In this document: one piece after another, positions 7,862 to 15,502 of the stretch
How positions within the stretch are numbered: the first letter of the stretch is position 1
Layout of the letters: each line of letters opens with the position of its first letter
Origin: Phoenicimicrobium sp964438695
Lineage (GTDB): Bacteria; Atribacterota; Phoenicimicrobiia; Phoenicimicrobiales; Phoenicimicrobiaceae
Length of the DNA: 18,012 nt
Direction: 5' to 3'
NCBI GenBank assembly: GCA_964438695.1
Contig: CAYTKP010000017.1
Span: forward strand, 1 to 18,012
Made by a program: the position numbers and the translations under genes
Notes under the pieces: model-generated
What the model was told of the DNA's origin: nothing
Database searches by the model: none
What the model saw: only the letters and a program-made list of their open reading frames with translations

Positions 7862-7910
7862 TGAGTCTCACCTCTCTTTATCTTGTAATACCTTTTGCTT
7901 TTTACCAAAT

Positions 7911-7939
7911 ATTATATCTTAATCTTCTTAATTTATGAA
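7911..7939 (-). promoter_or_regulatory. Candidate sigma70 promoter of the site-2 protease
   Basis: On the minus strand TTCATA (7939-7934) and TATAAT (7916-7911) are separated by 17 bp. The expected transcript start, near 7904, leaves a leader of about 40 bases to the AUU start proposed at 7861 and its GAGGTGA. The -35 box matches consensus at four of six positions and the -10 box at all six. AT-rich surroundings lower the confidence. Confidence 0.45.
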
Positions 7940-8149
7940 GGGTTTGTTCTTGAGAAGGTATCGAGTATATATAATCGAATATTGAGTTAAGAAAGTTAAG
8001 AAAAACAGGAACATGCCAAAAAGTGCTAATCTTCTTTTTATCTAGCTACCTCACTAAATTTTATACTAATTTTTAAAAAAAGAAAATTAAAAATGTAAAT
8101 TTGTTGTTTTAATTTTTTTATTTTAGGGTAAAATAATTATAGAGAAATA

Positions 8150-8263
8150 GTATTTCGTATCTCATATTGAGTATTGTGTATTGCGTGAAGAAAAATATCG
8201 GGTAGCGTAGAGCGTGTAGCGTAATTCGTATCTCGCATTCTAGTGTATTGCGGGTAGCCGGTA
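8150..8263 (+). repeat. Degenerate heptanucleotide tandem array (GTANNNN-type units)
   Basis: About fifteen 7-bp units fall in three phased blocks: 8150-8191 (six units such as GTATTTC, GTATCTC, GTATTGT, GTATTGC), 8200-8241 (six units such as GGGTAGC, GTAGAGC, GTGTAGC, GTAATTC) and 8243-8263 (GTGTATT, GCGGGTA, GCCGGTA). Each later block is shifted by one base from the phase of the one before. GTATCTC occurs exactly twice (8157-8163, 8228-8234) and the 10-mer GTGTATTGCG twice (8176, 8243). The array is visibly more GC-rich than its surroundings, has stops in the frames and no protein. It occupies the middle of a 511-bp gene-free stretch, the rest of which holds only the promoter candidates described here. 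Confidence 0.7.
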
Positions 8264-8292
8264 GGATTAATCAGTTGCTTAATTATGGTTTT

Positions 8293-8323
8293 TTGCTTTT
8301 CATTTCAAATTTTTAACTATAAT
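8293..8323 (+). promoter_or_regulatory. Weak candidate promoter of the acylphosphatase gene
   Basis: A perfect TATAAT at 8318-8323 is preceded by TTGCTT at 8293-8298 with a 19-bp spacer, longer than ideal. The distance of 50 bp to the start codon is normal. In sequence this AT-rich it is only a candidate. Confidence 0.3.
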
Positions 8324-8353
8324 AGTTTAGGTACTTAATTTATTAGGACCTAC

Positions 8354-8371
8354 AAGGGAGTAAAGGGAGTA
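8354..8371 (+). promoter_or_regulatory. Tandemly duplicated ribosome-binding site
   Basis: The 9-mer AAGGGAGTA occurs twice back to back immediately before the acylphosphatase ATG at 8373. The first GGGAG core lies 12 bp and the second 3 bp from the start codon, on either side of the ideal distance. The duplication may let ribosomes load in two registers or may be neutral. Confidence 0.6.
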
Positions 8372-8372
8372 C

Positions 8373-8687
8373 ATGAAAGAAAAAGAAATAGATAATAAGC
8401 ATAAAAATATAAAAAAGGTGAGAGCACATCTTTTAATCTCGGGAAGAGTACAAGGAGTAGCCTTTCGCTATTATACTCAGGATATTGCTCAAAGTTTAGG
8501 AATAAAAGGATGGGTCAGAAATTGTTGGGATGGTAAAGTGGAAGTAGTTGCGGAAGGAGAGGAAGATCAGGTAAAAGAACTGATTGATTGGTGCCACCAG
8601 GGACCAAGAAGTGCAATTGTAGAAAAGGTGGATATAGAATGGGAAGAGTATAAAGGAGAATTTAGGACCTTTGGGATCAGGTTTTAA
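8373..8687 (+). CDS. acyP: Acylphosphatase
   Basis: This small cytoplasmic enzyme hydrolyses the carboxyl-phosphate bond of acyl phosphates such as acetyl phosphate or carbamoyl phosphate. The family signatures are complete: ISGRVQGVAFRYYTQ (phosphate cradle with the catalytic Arg, about residues 22-36) and GWVRNCWDGKVEVVAEG (catalytic Asn, about 46-62), followed by the GP..A.VEKV segment. The protein has 104 residues, slightly longer than the usual 90-95 because of a charged N-terminal extension (MKEKEIDNKHKNIKK). It is 67 bp from the DJ-1/PfpI gene and may be cotranscribed with it. Confidence 0.93.
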   Translation: MKEKEIDNKHKNIKKVRAHLLISGRVQGVAFRYYTQDIAQSLGIKGWVRNCWDGKVEVVAEGEEDQVKELIDWCHQGPRSAIVEKVDIEWEEYKGEFRTFGIRF

Positions 8688-8754
8688 GGTAAAAATAAGA
8701 AGTGATATAATTAAAGTGGAAAGTAAAAGTTTAGCAAGAAGATGGTTGACAGAA

Positions 8755-9399
8755 ATGGCTAATATTATAGATTCAAAGATAAATAAAATAATTATTTTTG
8801 TTATTCTATTAATAACCCTTGTTTTATTATTTTTTAATAATTTGGAAGGAGGTGCAACTAAAACTATGTCTAAACTTCAAGGGGAAAAGGCATTGATGAT
8901 AATTGCCAGTAATGATTTTAGAGATGAGGAACTCTTTAAACCCAGAGAATTGTTTATTAAAGAAGGTATGGAGGTAGTTTTGGCCTCTTCTTCTTTAGAG
9001 ACATCTCGAGGAATGTTGGGAGGGACTGCTAAGCCTGATATTCTAATTAATGAGGTTAAGGTAGAAGAGTTTGATGTTATTGTCTTTGTAGGTGGTATGG
9101 GTGCTTCGGAATATTGGGATGACCCGATAGCAAGAAAGATTGTGAAAAAAGCGGTTTCTTTAGACAGATTAATATGTGCTATATGTATAGCCCCTGTGAC
9201 TTTAGCTAATGCAGGAATATTGGGAGGGAAGAAAGCCACTGTATTCCCCTCTGAGGCAAATAGATTAAAGAATAAGGGGGCAATTTATACGGGAAAAGAT
9301 GTAGAAGTAGATGGCAATATTATCACTGCCAAAGGTCCTCAAGCAGCAAGCGATTTCGGTAAAACCGTTATCCGAGTTTTAACTGAAAAACTGAAATAA
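8755..9399 (+). CDS. DJ-1/PfpI family protein with N-terminal membrane anchor or signal
   Basis: The alpha/beta core matches the DJ-1/PfpI superfamily, which includes stress-response hydrolases, glyoxalases and chaperones. It has ALMIIASNDFRDEELFKPRE (Glu near the active site), VFVGGMGASEYWDD, and the nucleophile elbow AICIAPVTLANAG with the reactive Cys at about residue 144. The usual His/Ala after that Cys is Ile. From ATG 8755 the first 30 residues include a strong hydrophobic helix (KIIIFVILLITLVLLFF), predicting an anchored or exported protein. An in-frame ATG at 8866, preceded by AGGAGGTG, would give a soluble 177-residue protein of exactly the usual family length. The frame is also open further upstream to 8671, overlapping acyP, but that part is not hydrophobic or conserved-looking. 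Which reaction it performs cannot be told. Confidence 0.85.
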   Translation: MANIIDSKINKIIIFVILLITLVLLFFNNLEGGATKTMSKLQGEKALMIIASNDFRDEELFKPRELFIKEGMEVVLASSSLETSRGMLGGTAKPDILINEVKVEEFDVIVFVGGMGASEYWDDPIARKIVKKAVSLDRLICAICIAPVTLANAGILGGKKATVFPSEANRLKNKGAIYTGKDVEVDGNIITAKGPQAASDFGKTVIRVLTEKLK

Positions 9400-9492
9400 A
9401 CCATCCTTTATTAGTTATAATGAAATAAAAAAGATATAATATAATAGATTAAACAAAGAATCGTTTATTTTTTAAGAAGGGGGTAGATTACA

Positions 9493-9714
9493 ATGTGGAT
9501 TATCTTGGGAGGAGTAGTAGCTATAATTTTGGGAGTATTGGGATTGATAAAATGGTGGTTATTATTTTTAAAGGCTTTAGCAGCTTTAGTGCCCTTTATC
9601 TTGGTAGTTGGTGGTATATTTGCGATTATAATTGGGATAAGTTCTGTTAAGGAGAGAGCAGAAGAAAAAAGAGAAGAAGCTATTGAACAATCCTCAGAGA
9701 ATAATAAATCTTAA
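9493..9714 (+). CDS. Small membrane protein, two predicted helices, function unknown
   Basis: This 73-residue protein has two hydrophobic segments, roughly 2-18 (WIILGGVVAIILGVLGL) and 32-50 (LVPFILVVGGIFAIIIG), joined by a tryptophan-bearing turn (KWWLLFLKAL). A charged tail (SSVKERAEEKREEAIEQ) likely lies in the cytoplasm as a short helix. ATG is preceded by GAAGGGGG about 10 bases upstream. I do not recognise a named family. It is followed at 69 bp by another small membrane protein, so the two may form an operon. Confidence 0.7.
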   Translation: MWIILGGVVAIILGVLGLIKWWLLFLKALAALVPFILVVGGIFAIIIGISSVKERAEEKREEAIEQSSENNKS

Positions 9715-9782
9715 ATTTAGACATAGAAATTAGAATTTAAAAGGGCAGATAAATAAAATTATAAAGGATTAGAAAAGAAAAG

Positions 9783-10199
9783 GTGAGTAAAGATTTTAAG
9801 CCTAAACTTAAGAAACCAAAATTTAAAGAAAATTTAGAGATTGCTTTAACTCTATTAATAATGATATTTGTTTTTTATATCTTAACTTATATAAAGGTAG
9901 ATAAGATATTGACTACCGCCCTTGTAGCTTTATTGGGGATTTTTGTGGAGATGGCCAGGCATATTTTTTCTCAAGTTATATTTATCATTCAATCAATCCC
10001 TTATATAGGCCCGATTTTAGCTAAAATAATAGTCTGGCCCTTCTTTATCACCATAAATGGTATAGCCTACCTGGTGACTTTGACCTTTATCAGAATTAGA
10101 GGAGTTAAGGAGGTAGCTAATGCTCGTATTTTAACTACTACTTTTCTTGTTGGGTTGTTAGTGGGAATTATTTTAGGCAGAATGATCAAGTTTATATAA
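9783..10199 (+). CDS. Membrane protein of unknown function, about four helices
   Basis: This 138-residue protein has a basic N-terminus (KPKLKKPKFK) followed by hydrophobic segments near 20-36, 42-68, 70-103 and 118-138, ending in GLLVGIILGRMIKFI. There is no signature residue pattern I can name. The start is GTG at 9783; the leader AGAAAAGAAAAGG contains only a weak Shine-Dalgarno sequence, so the exact start is uncertain. It lies between the two-helix protein and the large secreted TPR/transglutaminase protein in the same direction, with spacings of 69 and 67 bp. Confidence 0.65.
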   Translation: MSKDFKPKLKKPKFKENLEIALTLLIMIFVFYILTYIKVDKILTTALVALLGIFVEMARHIFSQVIFIIQSIPYIGPILAKIIVWPFFITINGIAYLVTLTFIRIRGVKEVANARILTTTFLVGLLVGIILGRMIKFI

Positions 10200-10208
10200 T
10201 TAGTTAGC

Positions 10209-10232
10209 TGGTTTATTGGTTAATTGGTTTGA
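10209..10232 (+). repeat. Three 8-bp tandem units in the leader of the TPR gene
   Basis: TGGTTTAT, TGGTTAAT and TGGTTTGA follow one another, just before the ribosome-binding site of the next gene. TTAGCT (10204-10209) and AGCTAA (10245-10250) flank them as an inverted repeat. The region is short and degenerate, so selection for a structure is not certain. Confidence 0.4.
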
Positions 10233-10266
10233 CCTTAATTCCTTAGCTAATCAAAAGGAGAAAGAG

Positions 10267-13200
10267 ATGATTAAAGCAAAAAAAAGATTTATTTTAGTAT
10301 TTATTGTTTTATTAATTATATTAATTGCTATATTCAATCTACATGTGTATGCTGATGATTCAGAAATAATAGGATTAGATTATTGGTCGAAGGGATTTTA
10401 TCAGGAAGCCTTAAACCAGTGGTCTAATTTTATAAGAGAAAATCCTGATTCTCCGGAATCAGAATTATATTGGATTATGATAGAGAGGGTTATTTCCAAA
10501 ATCGGGCGATACGATGAATTGATTACTTTATCGCAAAATGTAATCTCCCAAAATCCAAATAATAAAATTCTTCAGGCTTATGCCCAGGAACAAATAGTCC
10601 ACTCATATATCAGACAAGGTAATATTTCTCAGGCAGAACAAGAGGCTAAAAAGATGGGAATGGTTACTGATTGGCTTCTAATTGGTCCTTTTGATAATAC
10701 CGGAAAGTCCGGCTTTAAGAAAGTATACCCCCCTGAGAATGAAATTGCTTTACAAAAAAGCTACAGTGGAAAAGATAGTATTCTAATAAAGTGGTTTAAA
10801 CCAAAGAAAATAAATCTTACTGGCTTTATAAATCTTGAAGCCTTTCTTTATCCTAACAATTGGGCAGTGGGTTATGCCTTGACCTATCTTTATTCTCCAG
10901 CAGAGAGAGTAGCTTTATTTAAGGTGGGGGCAGATGATACAATAAAAGTATGGTTTAATGACCAGGTAGTTATAGAACGGGATATTTACCGCCAAGCAGT
11001 AATTGACCAGGAAGTAGTTGCTGTTTGGTTAGGTAGAGGTTGGAATAAGATTTTGGTGAAGGTATGTCAAAAGGAAGATAACTGGGGATTTTATTTTAGA
11101 ATAACAGATATAGAAGGAAATCCTCTCAAGGATATAAAGTTTGCTACTGAAATTAAAGAAACAGCTAGCTTAGTATCGGGAAAAGATTATAAATTATTTG
11201 AAGAAGAATCAAGAGAAGAAGTTAATTTAGGAGATGCTCTGTCTTACTATAAGGGAGAAGTTATTAAAAATCCGGAAAATGTGAAAGCTCTTATTTTTTT
11301 AGGACTGGTTTTGCAAAAAAGAGGGCTTTTAGATGAGGCAGTCGAGAAATTTAAAGAAGCAATTTCTAAAAATTCTGAGAATGCTTTAGCCCATTACCTT
11401 TTGGGCAATGCTTATCAACAGAAGGAAAAATTTGATGAAGGGTTAGAGGAAATCAAGAAAGCACTAAAAATTAATTCAAACTTCGTGCAAGCTATTATAA
11501 AAATAGGAACGAATTATTATGAGAAAGGTTTGTATAAAGAAGCTATTGAAGAATTTAAGAAAGCTTTAGAAATAAATCCTAATTTTGTAGATGCTAACCT
11601 ATATCTTTCCTGGGTTTATGAAAGAAAAGGCTGGAATTTAGAAGCCAGGGAAAAATTGGAAGAAATAATTCAGTTTAATCCATTATTTGCTCTGGCTCAT
11701 TATAATTTAGGGGTTTCGTATGAGAGAAAAGGCTGGCTGGATAAAGCCATTAGACAATACCATAAAGTATTGGAGATAAATTGTGATGATAATTTAGCCA
11801 GAATGAGATTAGGTAATCTATATTTTCAATTAGGCAGATATGAGGAAGGAATTGACCTTTATAGAGAAATTTTATCCTGGAGACCAGATGACCCTTCAGT
11901 TTATTGGAGTATGGCTGATGGTTATGAAAGAATGGGAGAAGAAGAACGGGCTATAGAAATTTTAAGAGAGGCAAGTGAAATATTTCCTTATAATTCATCA
12001 ATATATTATCAACTGGGTCACCTTTATCACGAGAGGGGAGAAGAAGAGGAAGCTATAAGGCTGTGGAGAAAAGCGTTAGAGATCTCTCCTTCATTTCTTA
12101 ATTTAAGAGATTACATAGAATTTATTTCCCAAAAAGAAGAAATGGCCGAGGTAGATGCCCGTGAATTGATAGCTAAGGCTCCCTCTGCAGAAGAATATCC
12201 TGATGCCAGTGCAGCTATACTTTTAAATGAAGTTAAAAAGGAAATTAATGTAGACGGGACCTCTTCGACGACTTATCATCGGGTTATCAAGCTCTTTAAC
12301 AAAAGAGGAATTGAAAAGTTTGGTGAAATATTTATCACATATAATGCCGGGGGAGAAAGGATAACCATTAAGAAAGCCAGAACTTTTAAATTAGACGGTT
12401 CGGTAGTGGAAGCAACTTCCATAAAAGATATTTCCCCTCTGGAGGGATATCGCTTATACTCTAATGTTTCTCAGAAAGTTATTTCTATGCCTGCCTTGGA
12501 AGAAGGGGTAATAATTGAATATCAATACACTCTGGATGATTATAGCCGGGGTTTTATTGGGAAAAATTTCCAGGATACTCTCTATTTGCAAGATTTTGAA
12601 CCAATTCAACTTTACCGGTATATACTTANNNNNNNNNNNNNNNNNNNNNNNNNNNNNNNNNNNNNNNNNNNNNNNNNNNNNNNNNNNNNNNNNNNNNNNN
12701 NNNNNNNNNNNNNNNNNNNNNNNNNNNNAATGAGATAAGATATTTGGGTTTAGAATTTGGAATAAGTGGACATATGCCTCATGAAGCAGCTGAAGTATAT
12801 AAATATAAATATGGAGATTGCAAGGATAAAGCTACACTGCTTATCAGTATGTTAAAGGAGGCAGGGATAGAGGCTTATTATGTGTTACTCCGAACGAGAT
12901 ATAGTGGAGAAATAGACCTTGATCTACCCAGTTTTCAATTTGATCATGCCATTGCAGCTGTTGCTTTTAATGGGGAGTTGATCTTTTTAGATGGTACTGC
13001 AGAAAATTACAGTTTTGGTGATTTACCAGCAATGGATCAGGGTGCTTGGGCTATGGTGTTAATTAATGGAGAGGGGAAATTTGTGAAGATACCCATTCAG
13101 CCAGCAGAAAAAAATCAGAGAGTAAGAAAAATAAAATTAAATTTACAGAAAGACGGTTCAGTTAATGGGGAAGCTACTGTTTTACAATCAGGAATTTTCG

Positions 13201-13745
13201 CTGCTTATTATAGGAGTCTTTTTAAGGATTTAGGAGAAACCAAGAGAAAGGAATTAATACAAAATTCTTTAGGCTCAAGTTGTCCTGGTTCTATACTGGA
13301 AGAGTTTAGTTTTTCTGATTTGACTGATCTTGATATCCCGGTTGAACAGAAATACAAATTTCGGGTTCCCAATTATGCAAAAAAGATAGGAAAAAAATTA
13401 AATTTCAAGCCTTCTATTATCGAAAGAGTAGAATCGACGAGTATGGTGGCAACAGAAGAAAGAAGATTTCCGATGTATTTTTACAACCAATATTGTACTC
13501 AGAATGTGATAGAAATCAATATTCCCGAAGGATTTAAAGTAGAAAGAATTCCCAATAATGTTAATTTAGTTTTCCCTTTCGGGTCGTATAGAGTTAAATA
13601 TTCAAGAGAAGATAGTATTATAAAATATGAGAGATATTACCAGTTTAACACTTTCGAAATATCCCAAGAAGAATATCCATCTTTCAAAGAATTTATCGAA
13701 CAGATTGCCCTTGAAGATGCCAAAGAAATAGTTCTTACCCAATGA
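10267..13745 (+). CDS. Secreted TPR / DUF3857 / transglutaminase-like protein, interrupted by assembly gap
   Basis: The start is ATG 10267 with AAAAGGAG six bases upstream. A signal peptide (RFILVFIVLLIILIAIFNLHVYA, residues 7-29) ends at DD. There follow a short TPR-like helical part (about 35-130), a beta-rich module beginning DWLLIGPFDNTG (about 133-285), and eight consecutive 34-residue TPR units (about 335-615, e.g. YKEAIEEFKKALEINPN). A DUF3857 domain then runs to the N gap. After the gap the protein resumes in another frame with EIRYLGLEFG, the transglutaminase-like triad (Cys of YGDCKDKA, His of FDHAIA, Asp of FLDGT) and a beta-rich C-terminal part (DUF3858-like). DUF3857 plus this transglutaminase core is a known architecture, so both halves are one gene. 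The catalytic core may act as a protease, peptidase-like enzyme or binding module at the cell envelope; substrates are unknown. Confidence 0.85.
12629..12728. other. Assembly gap of 100 N
   Basis: The gap lies inside one gene. The upstream part ends one base into a codon and the downstream codon phase begins at 12729, so the missing length must be 2 modulo 3. One hundred is 1 modulo 3, so the N run is a placeholder. Comparison with the usual distance between DUF3857 and the NIRYVGLEFG motif suggests that roughly 300-400 bp are missing. Confidence 0.9.
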
Positions 13746-13784
13746 TTTAGGGCATTTCTGAATTATTATTGAGGAAGGATAAAG

Positions 13785-13813
13785 TTGACAAAAATAATCA
13801 TATATAATATAAT
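13785..13813 (+). promoter_or_regulatory. Consensus sigma70 promoter of the cysteine desulfurase operon
   Basis: TTGACA (13785-13790) and TATAAT (13808-13813) match the consensus at all twelve positions with an ideal 17-bp spacer. The predicted transcript start, near 13820, gives a leader of about 40 bases before ATG 13860 with AAGGAG. A second TATAAT at 13803-13808 overlaps but has only a 12-bp spacer. No IscR-like operator is visible. Confidence 0.85.
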
Positions 13814-13859
13814 TTTCTTGTATCATTAATTATAGAACTAAAAAAGGAGAAATAATTTT

Positions 13860-15038
13860 ATGAAAAGGATATATATGGATCATGCTGCAACAACTCCTAC
13901 TGATATAGAAGTAGTTAGGGAAATGGAACCATACTTTACTCAAAAATATGGAAACCCAAATAGTGTTCATTCCTTTGGACAGGAAGCAAGAGAAGCAGTA
14001 GAGGAAGCTAGAAAAAAGGTTGCTCGTTTAATTGGGGCAAATCCCTCGGAGATTATTTTTACCAGTGGGGGGACAGAATCAGATAATTATGCTATAAAAG
14101 GTATTGCCTGGGCCAATCAGAAAAAAGGAAATCATATTATTACTTCCCAAATCGAACACCATGCTGTTTTACATTCCTGTCATTTTTTAGAAAAACACGG
14201 GTTCAAAGTTACCTATTTACCAGTAGATAAATATGGTCTGATAGATCCTGGTGATGTGAAAAAGGCAATTACCGGTAAAACTGTTTTAGTGACTATTATG
14301 CATGCCAATAATGAGATTGGAACCATTGAACCGATTAGAGATATTGCCAAGATAACTAAAGAAGCAGGAGTATATTTTCATACAGATTCAGTTCAAACTG
14401 TTGGACATATCCCTATAGAGGTTAACGAACTGGGAGTAGATATGTTAACTATGTCCGGGCATAAATTGTATGGACCTAATGGGGTAGGGGTATTATATCT
14501 TAGAAAAGGTATTCGAATAGAGTCTTTAATGGATGGTGGTAGCCAGGAGAAAAATAGAAGAGCTGGTACCGAAAATGTTGCAGGTATTGTTGGCATTGGA
14601 AAAGCTGCTGAGTTAGCCGAAAAGAGATTAGCACAAGGCGAAGAAGATAAAATAATAAAGTTGAGAGACAAATTGATTAAAGAAATTTTGAACAAGGTAG
14701 AAAATGTCCGTTTAAATGGTCATCCTAGTAATAGGTTGCCAGGAAATGTTAATTTCTGCTTTGAATTTATCGAAGGGGAATCGATGCTGCTCAATTTAGA
14801 TATGGAAGGAATAGCAGCTTCCAGTGGTTCAGCCTGTACCTCTGGTTCTTTAGAACCTTCCCATGTATTATTGGCTATTGGGCTTCCTCCAGAAATCGCT
14901 CATGGTTCCCTAAGATTAAGCTTAGGGAAGGATAATACTGAAGAAGAAGTAGATTATTTAATAGATATTTTACCTAAAATTATAAAAAAATTACGAGCCC
15001 TTTCTCCCTTTAAAGGGAGTTGGGAGGGACTGAAATAA
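13860..15038 (+). CDS. nifS: Cysteine desulfurase (NifS/IscS type)
   Basis: This PLP enzyme takes sulfur from cysteine, leaving alanine, and holds it as a persulfide for Fe-S cluster assembly and thiolation. Motifs: MDHAATTP at the N-terminus, FTSGGTESDN (69-76), EHHAV for the cofactor (about 100), SGHKLYGPNGVG with the Schiff-base Lys at 202, and the mobile loop SSGSACTSGSLEPSHVL with the persulfide Cys at about 326. The loop is of the longer IscS/NifS class (class I), which pairs with a NifU/IscU scaffold. The scaffold gene follows 14 bp downstream. With 392 residues the protein is full length. Whether it is called nifS or iscS is a matter of naming; no nitrogenase genes are seen. Confidence 0.95.
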   Translation: MKRIYMDHAATTPTDIEVVREMEPYFTQKYGNPNSVHSFGQEAREAVEEARKKVARLIGANPSEIIFTSGGTESDNYAIKGIAWANQKKGNHIITSQIEHHAVLHSCHFLEKHGFKVTYLPVDKYGLIDPGDVKKAITGKTVLVTIMHANNEIGTIEPIRDIAKITKEAGVYFHTDSVQTVGHIPIEVNELGVDMLTMSGHKLYGPNGVGVLYLRKGIRIESLMDGGSQEKNRRAGTENVAGIVGIGKAAELAEKRLAQGEEDKIIKLRDKLIKEILNKVENVRLNGHPSNRLPGNVNFCFEFIEGESMLLNLDMEGIAASSGSACTSGSLEPSHVLLAIGLPPEIAHGSLRLSLGKDNTEEEVDYLIDILPKIIKKLRALSPFKGSWEGLK

Positions 15039-15052
15039 AGGAGAAGTATTAA

Positions 15053-15457
15053 ATGAGTATGTATAGTGATAAAGTGATGGAGCATTTTAAAAATCCTCGC
15101 AATGTAGGAGAAATAAAAGATGCTGATGGAATAGGAGAGGTTGGTAACCCGGTATGCGGGGATATAATGAAAATTTATATAAAAGTGAAAGATGGTAAAA
15201 TAGTCGATTGTAAGTTTAAAACTTTTGGATGTGGAGCAGCCATTGCTACGAGCAGTATGGTAACTGAGATGGTGAAAGGCAAAACCATTGATGAGGCTTT
15301 AAAAATAACCAATAAAACAGTAGCAGAGGCTTTGGGGGGGCTCCCTCCGATTAAGATGCATTGTTCAAATTTAGCAGCTGATGGATTGATAAAGGCTATT
15401 GAAGATTACCAGAAAAAATCTCAGGATTTAAAAGAAAAAGTTGATATTAAAAAGTAA
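15053..15457 (+). CDS. nifU: Iron-sulfur cluster scaffold protein, NifU/IscU type
   Basis: This single-domain scaffold receives sulfur from the neighbouring desulfurase and builds a [2Fe-2S] cluster. The three cluster cysteines are in place: GNPVCGD (C35, with the regulatory Asp at 37), TFGCGAAIA (C60) and KMHCSNLA (C104). The LPPIKMHC motif is the site where an HscA/DnaK-type chaperone binds IscU. The 134-residue length equals the IscU-like N-terminal domain of NifU, without ferredoxin or C-terminal NifU domains. ATG 15053 follows AAAGGAG. The last five codons and stop are present a second time directly downstream as an exact 19-bp duplication. Confidence 0.94.
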   Translation: MSMYSDKVMEHFKNPRNVGEIKDADGIGEVGNPVCGDIMKIYIKVKDGKIVDCKFKTFGCGAAIATSSMVTEMVKGKTIDEALKITNKTVAEALGGLPPIKMHCSNLAADGLIKAIEDYQKKSQDLKEKVDIKK

Positions 15458-15477
15458 TGTTGATATTAAAAAGTAAT
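15440..15477 (+). repeat. Exact 19-bp tandem duplication at the 3' end of nifU
   Basis: Bases 15440-15458 and 15459-15477 are identical. The first copy encodes the last residues (VDIKK) and stop; the second lies in the untranslated spacer before ccdA. A clean head-to-tail copy without drift points to a recent slippage event. Confidence 0.9.
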
Positions 15478-15502
15478 ATAAAAAAAGCAAAGAGGGTTAA
15501 AT

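Noticed and set aside
7635..7871. GTG-started minus-strand ORF overlapping the site-2 protease N-terminus
   Set aside because: It is in another frame, lacks hydrophobic or family character and overlaps the HELGH coding region. Only its GTG matters, as a possible start if one base is missing or extra.
7950..7975. TTGAGA and TATAAT on the plus strand as a promoter
   Set aside because: The spacer is only 14 bp, and no gene starts within 390 bp downstream.
8150..8263. CRISPR array
   Set aside because: Units are 7 bp without separate repeat and spacer lengths, and no cas gene is near.
8877..9239. Minus-strand ORF inside the DJ-1/PfpI gene
   Set aside because: Shadow of the coding strand, no leader sequence.
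12744..13745. Transglutaminase-like region as an independent gene starting at TTG/ATG after the gap
   Set aside because: The frame is already coding before that codon (NEIRY), no ribosome-binding site is present, and the domain is normally fused to DUF3857.
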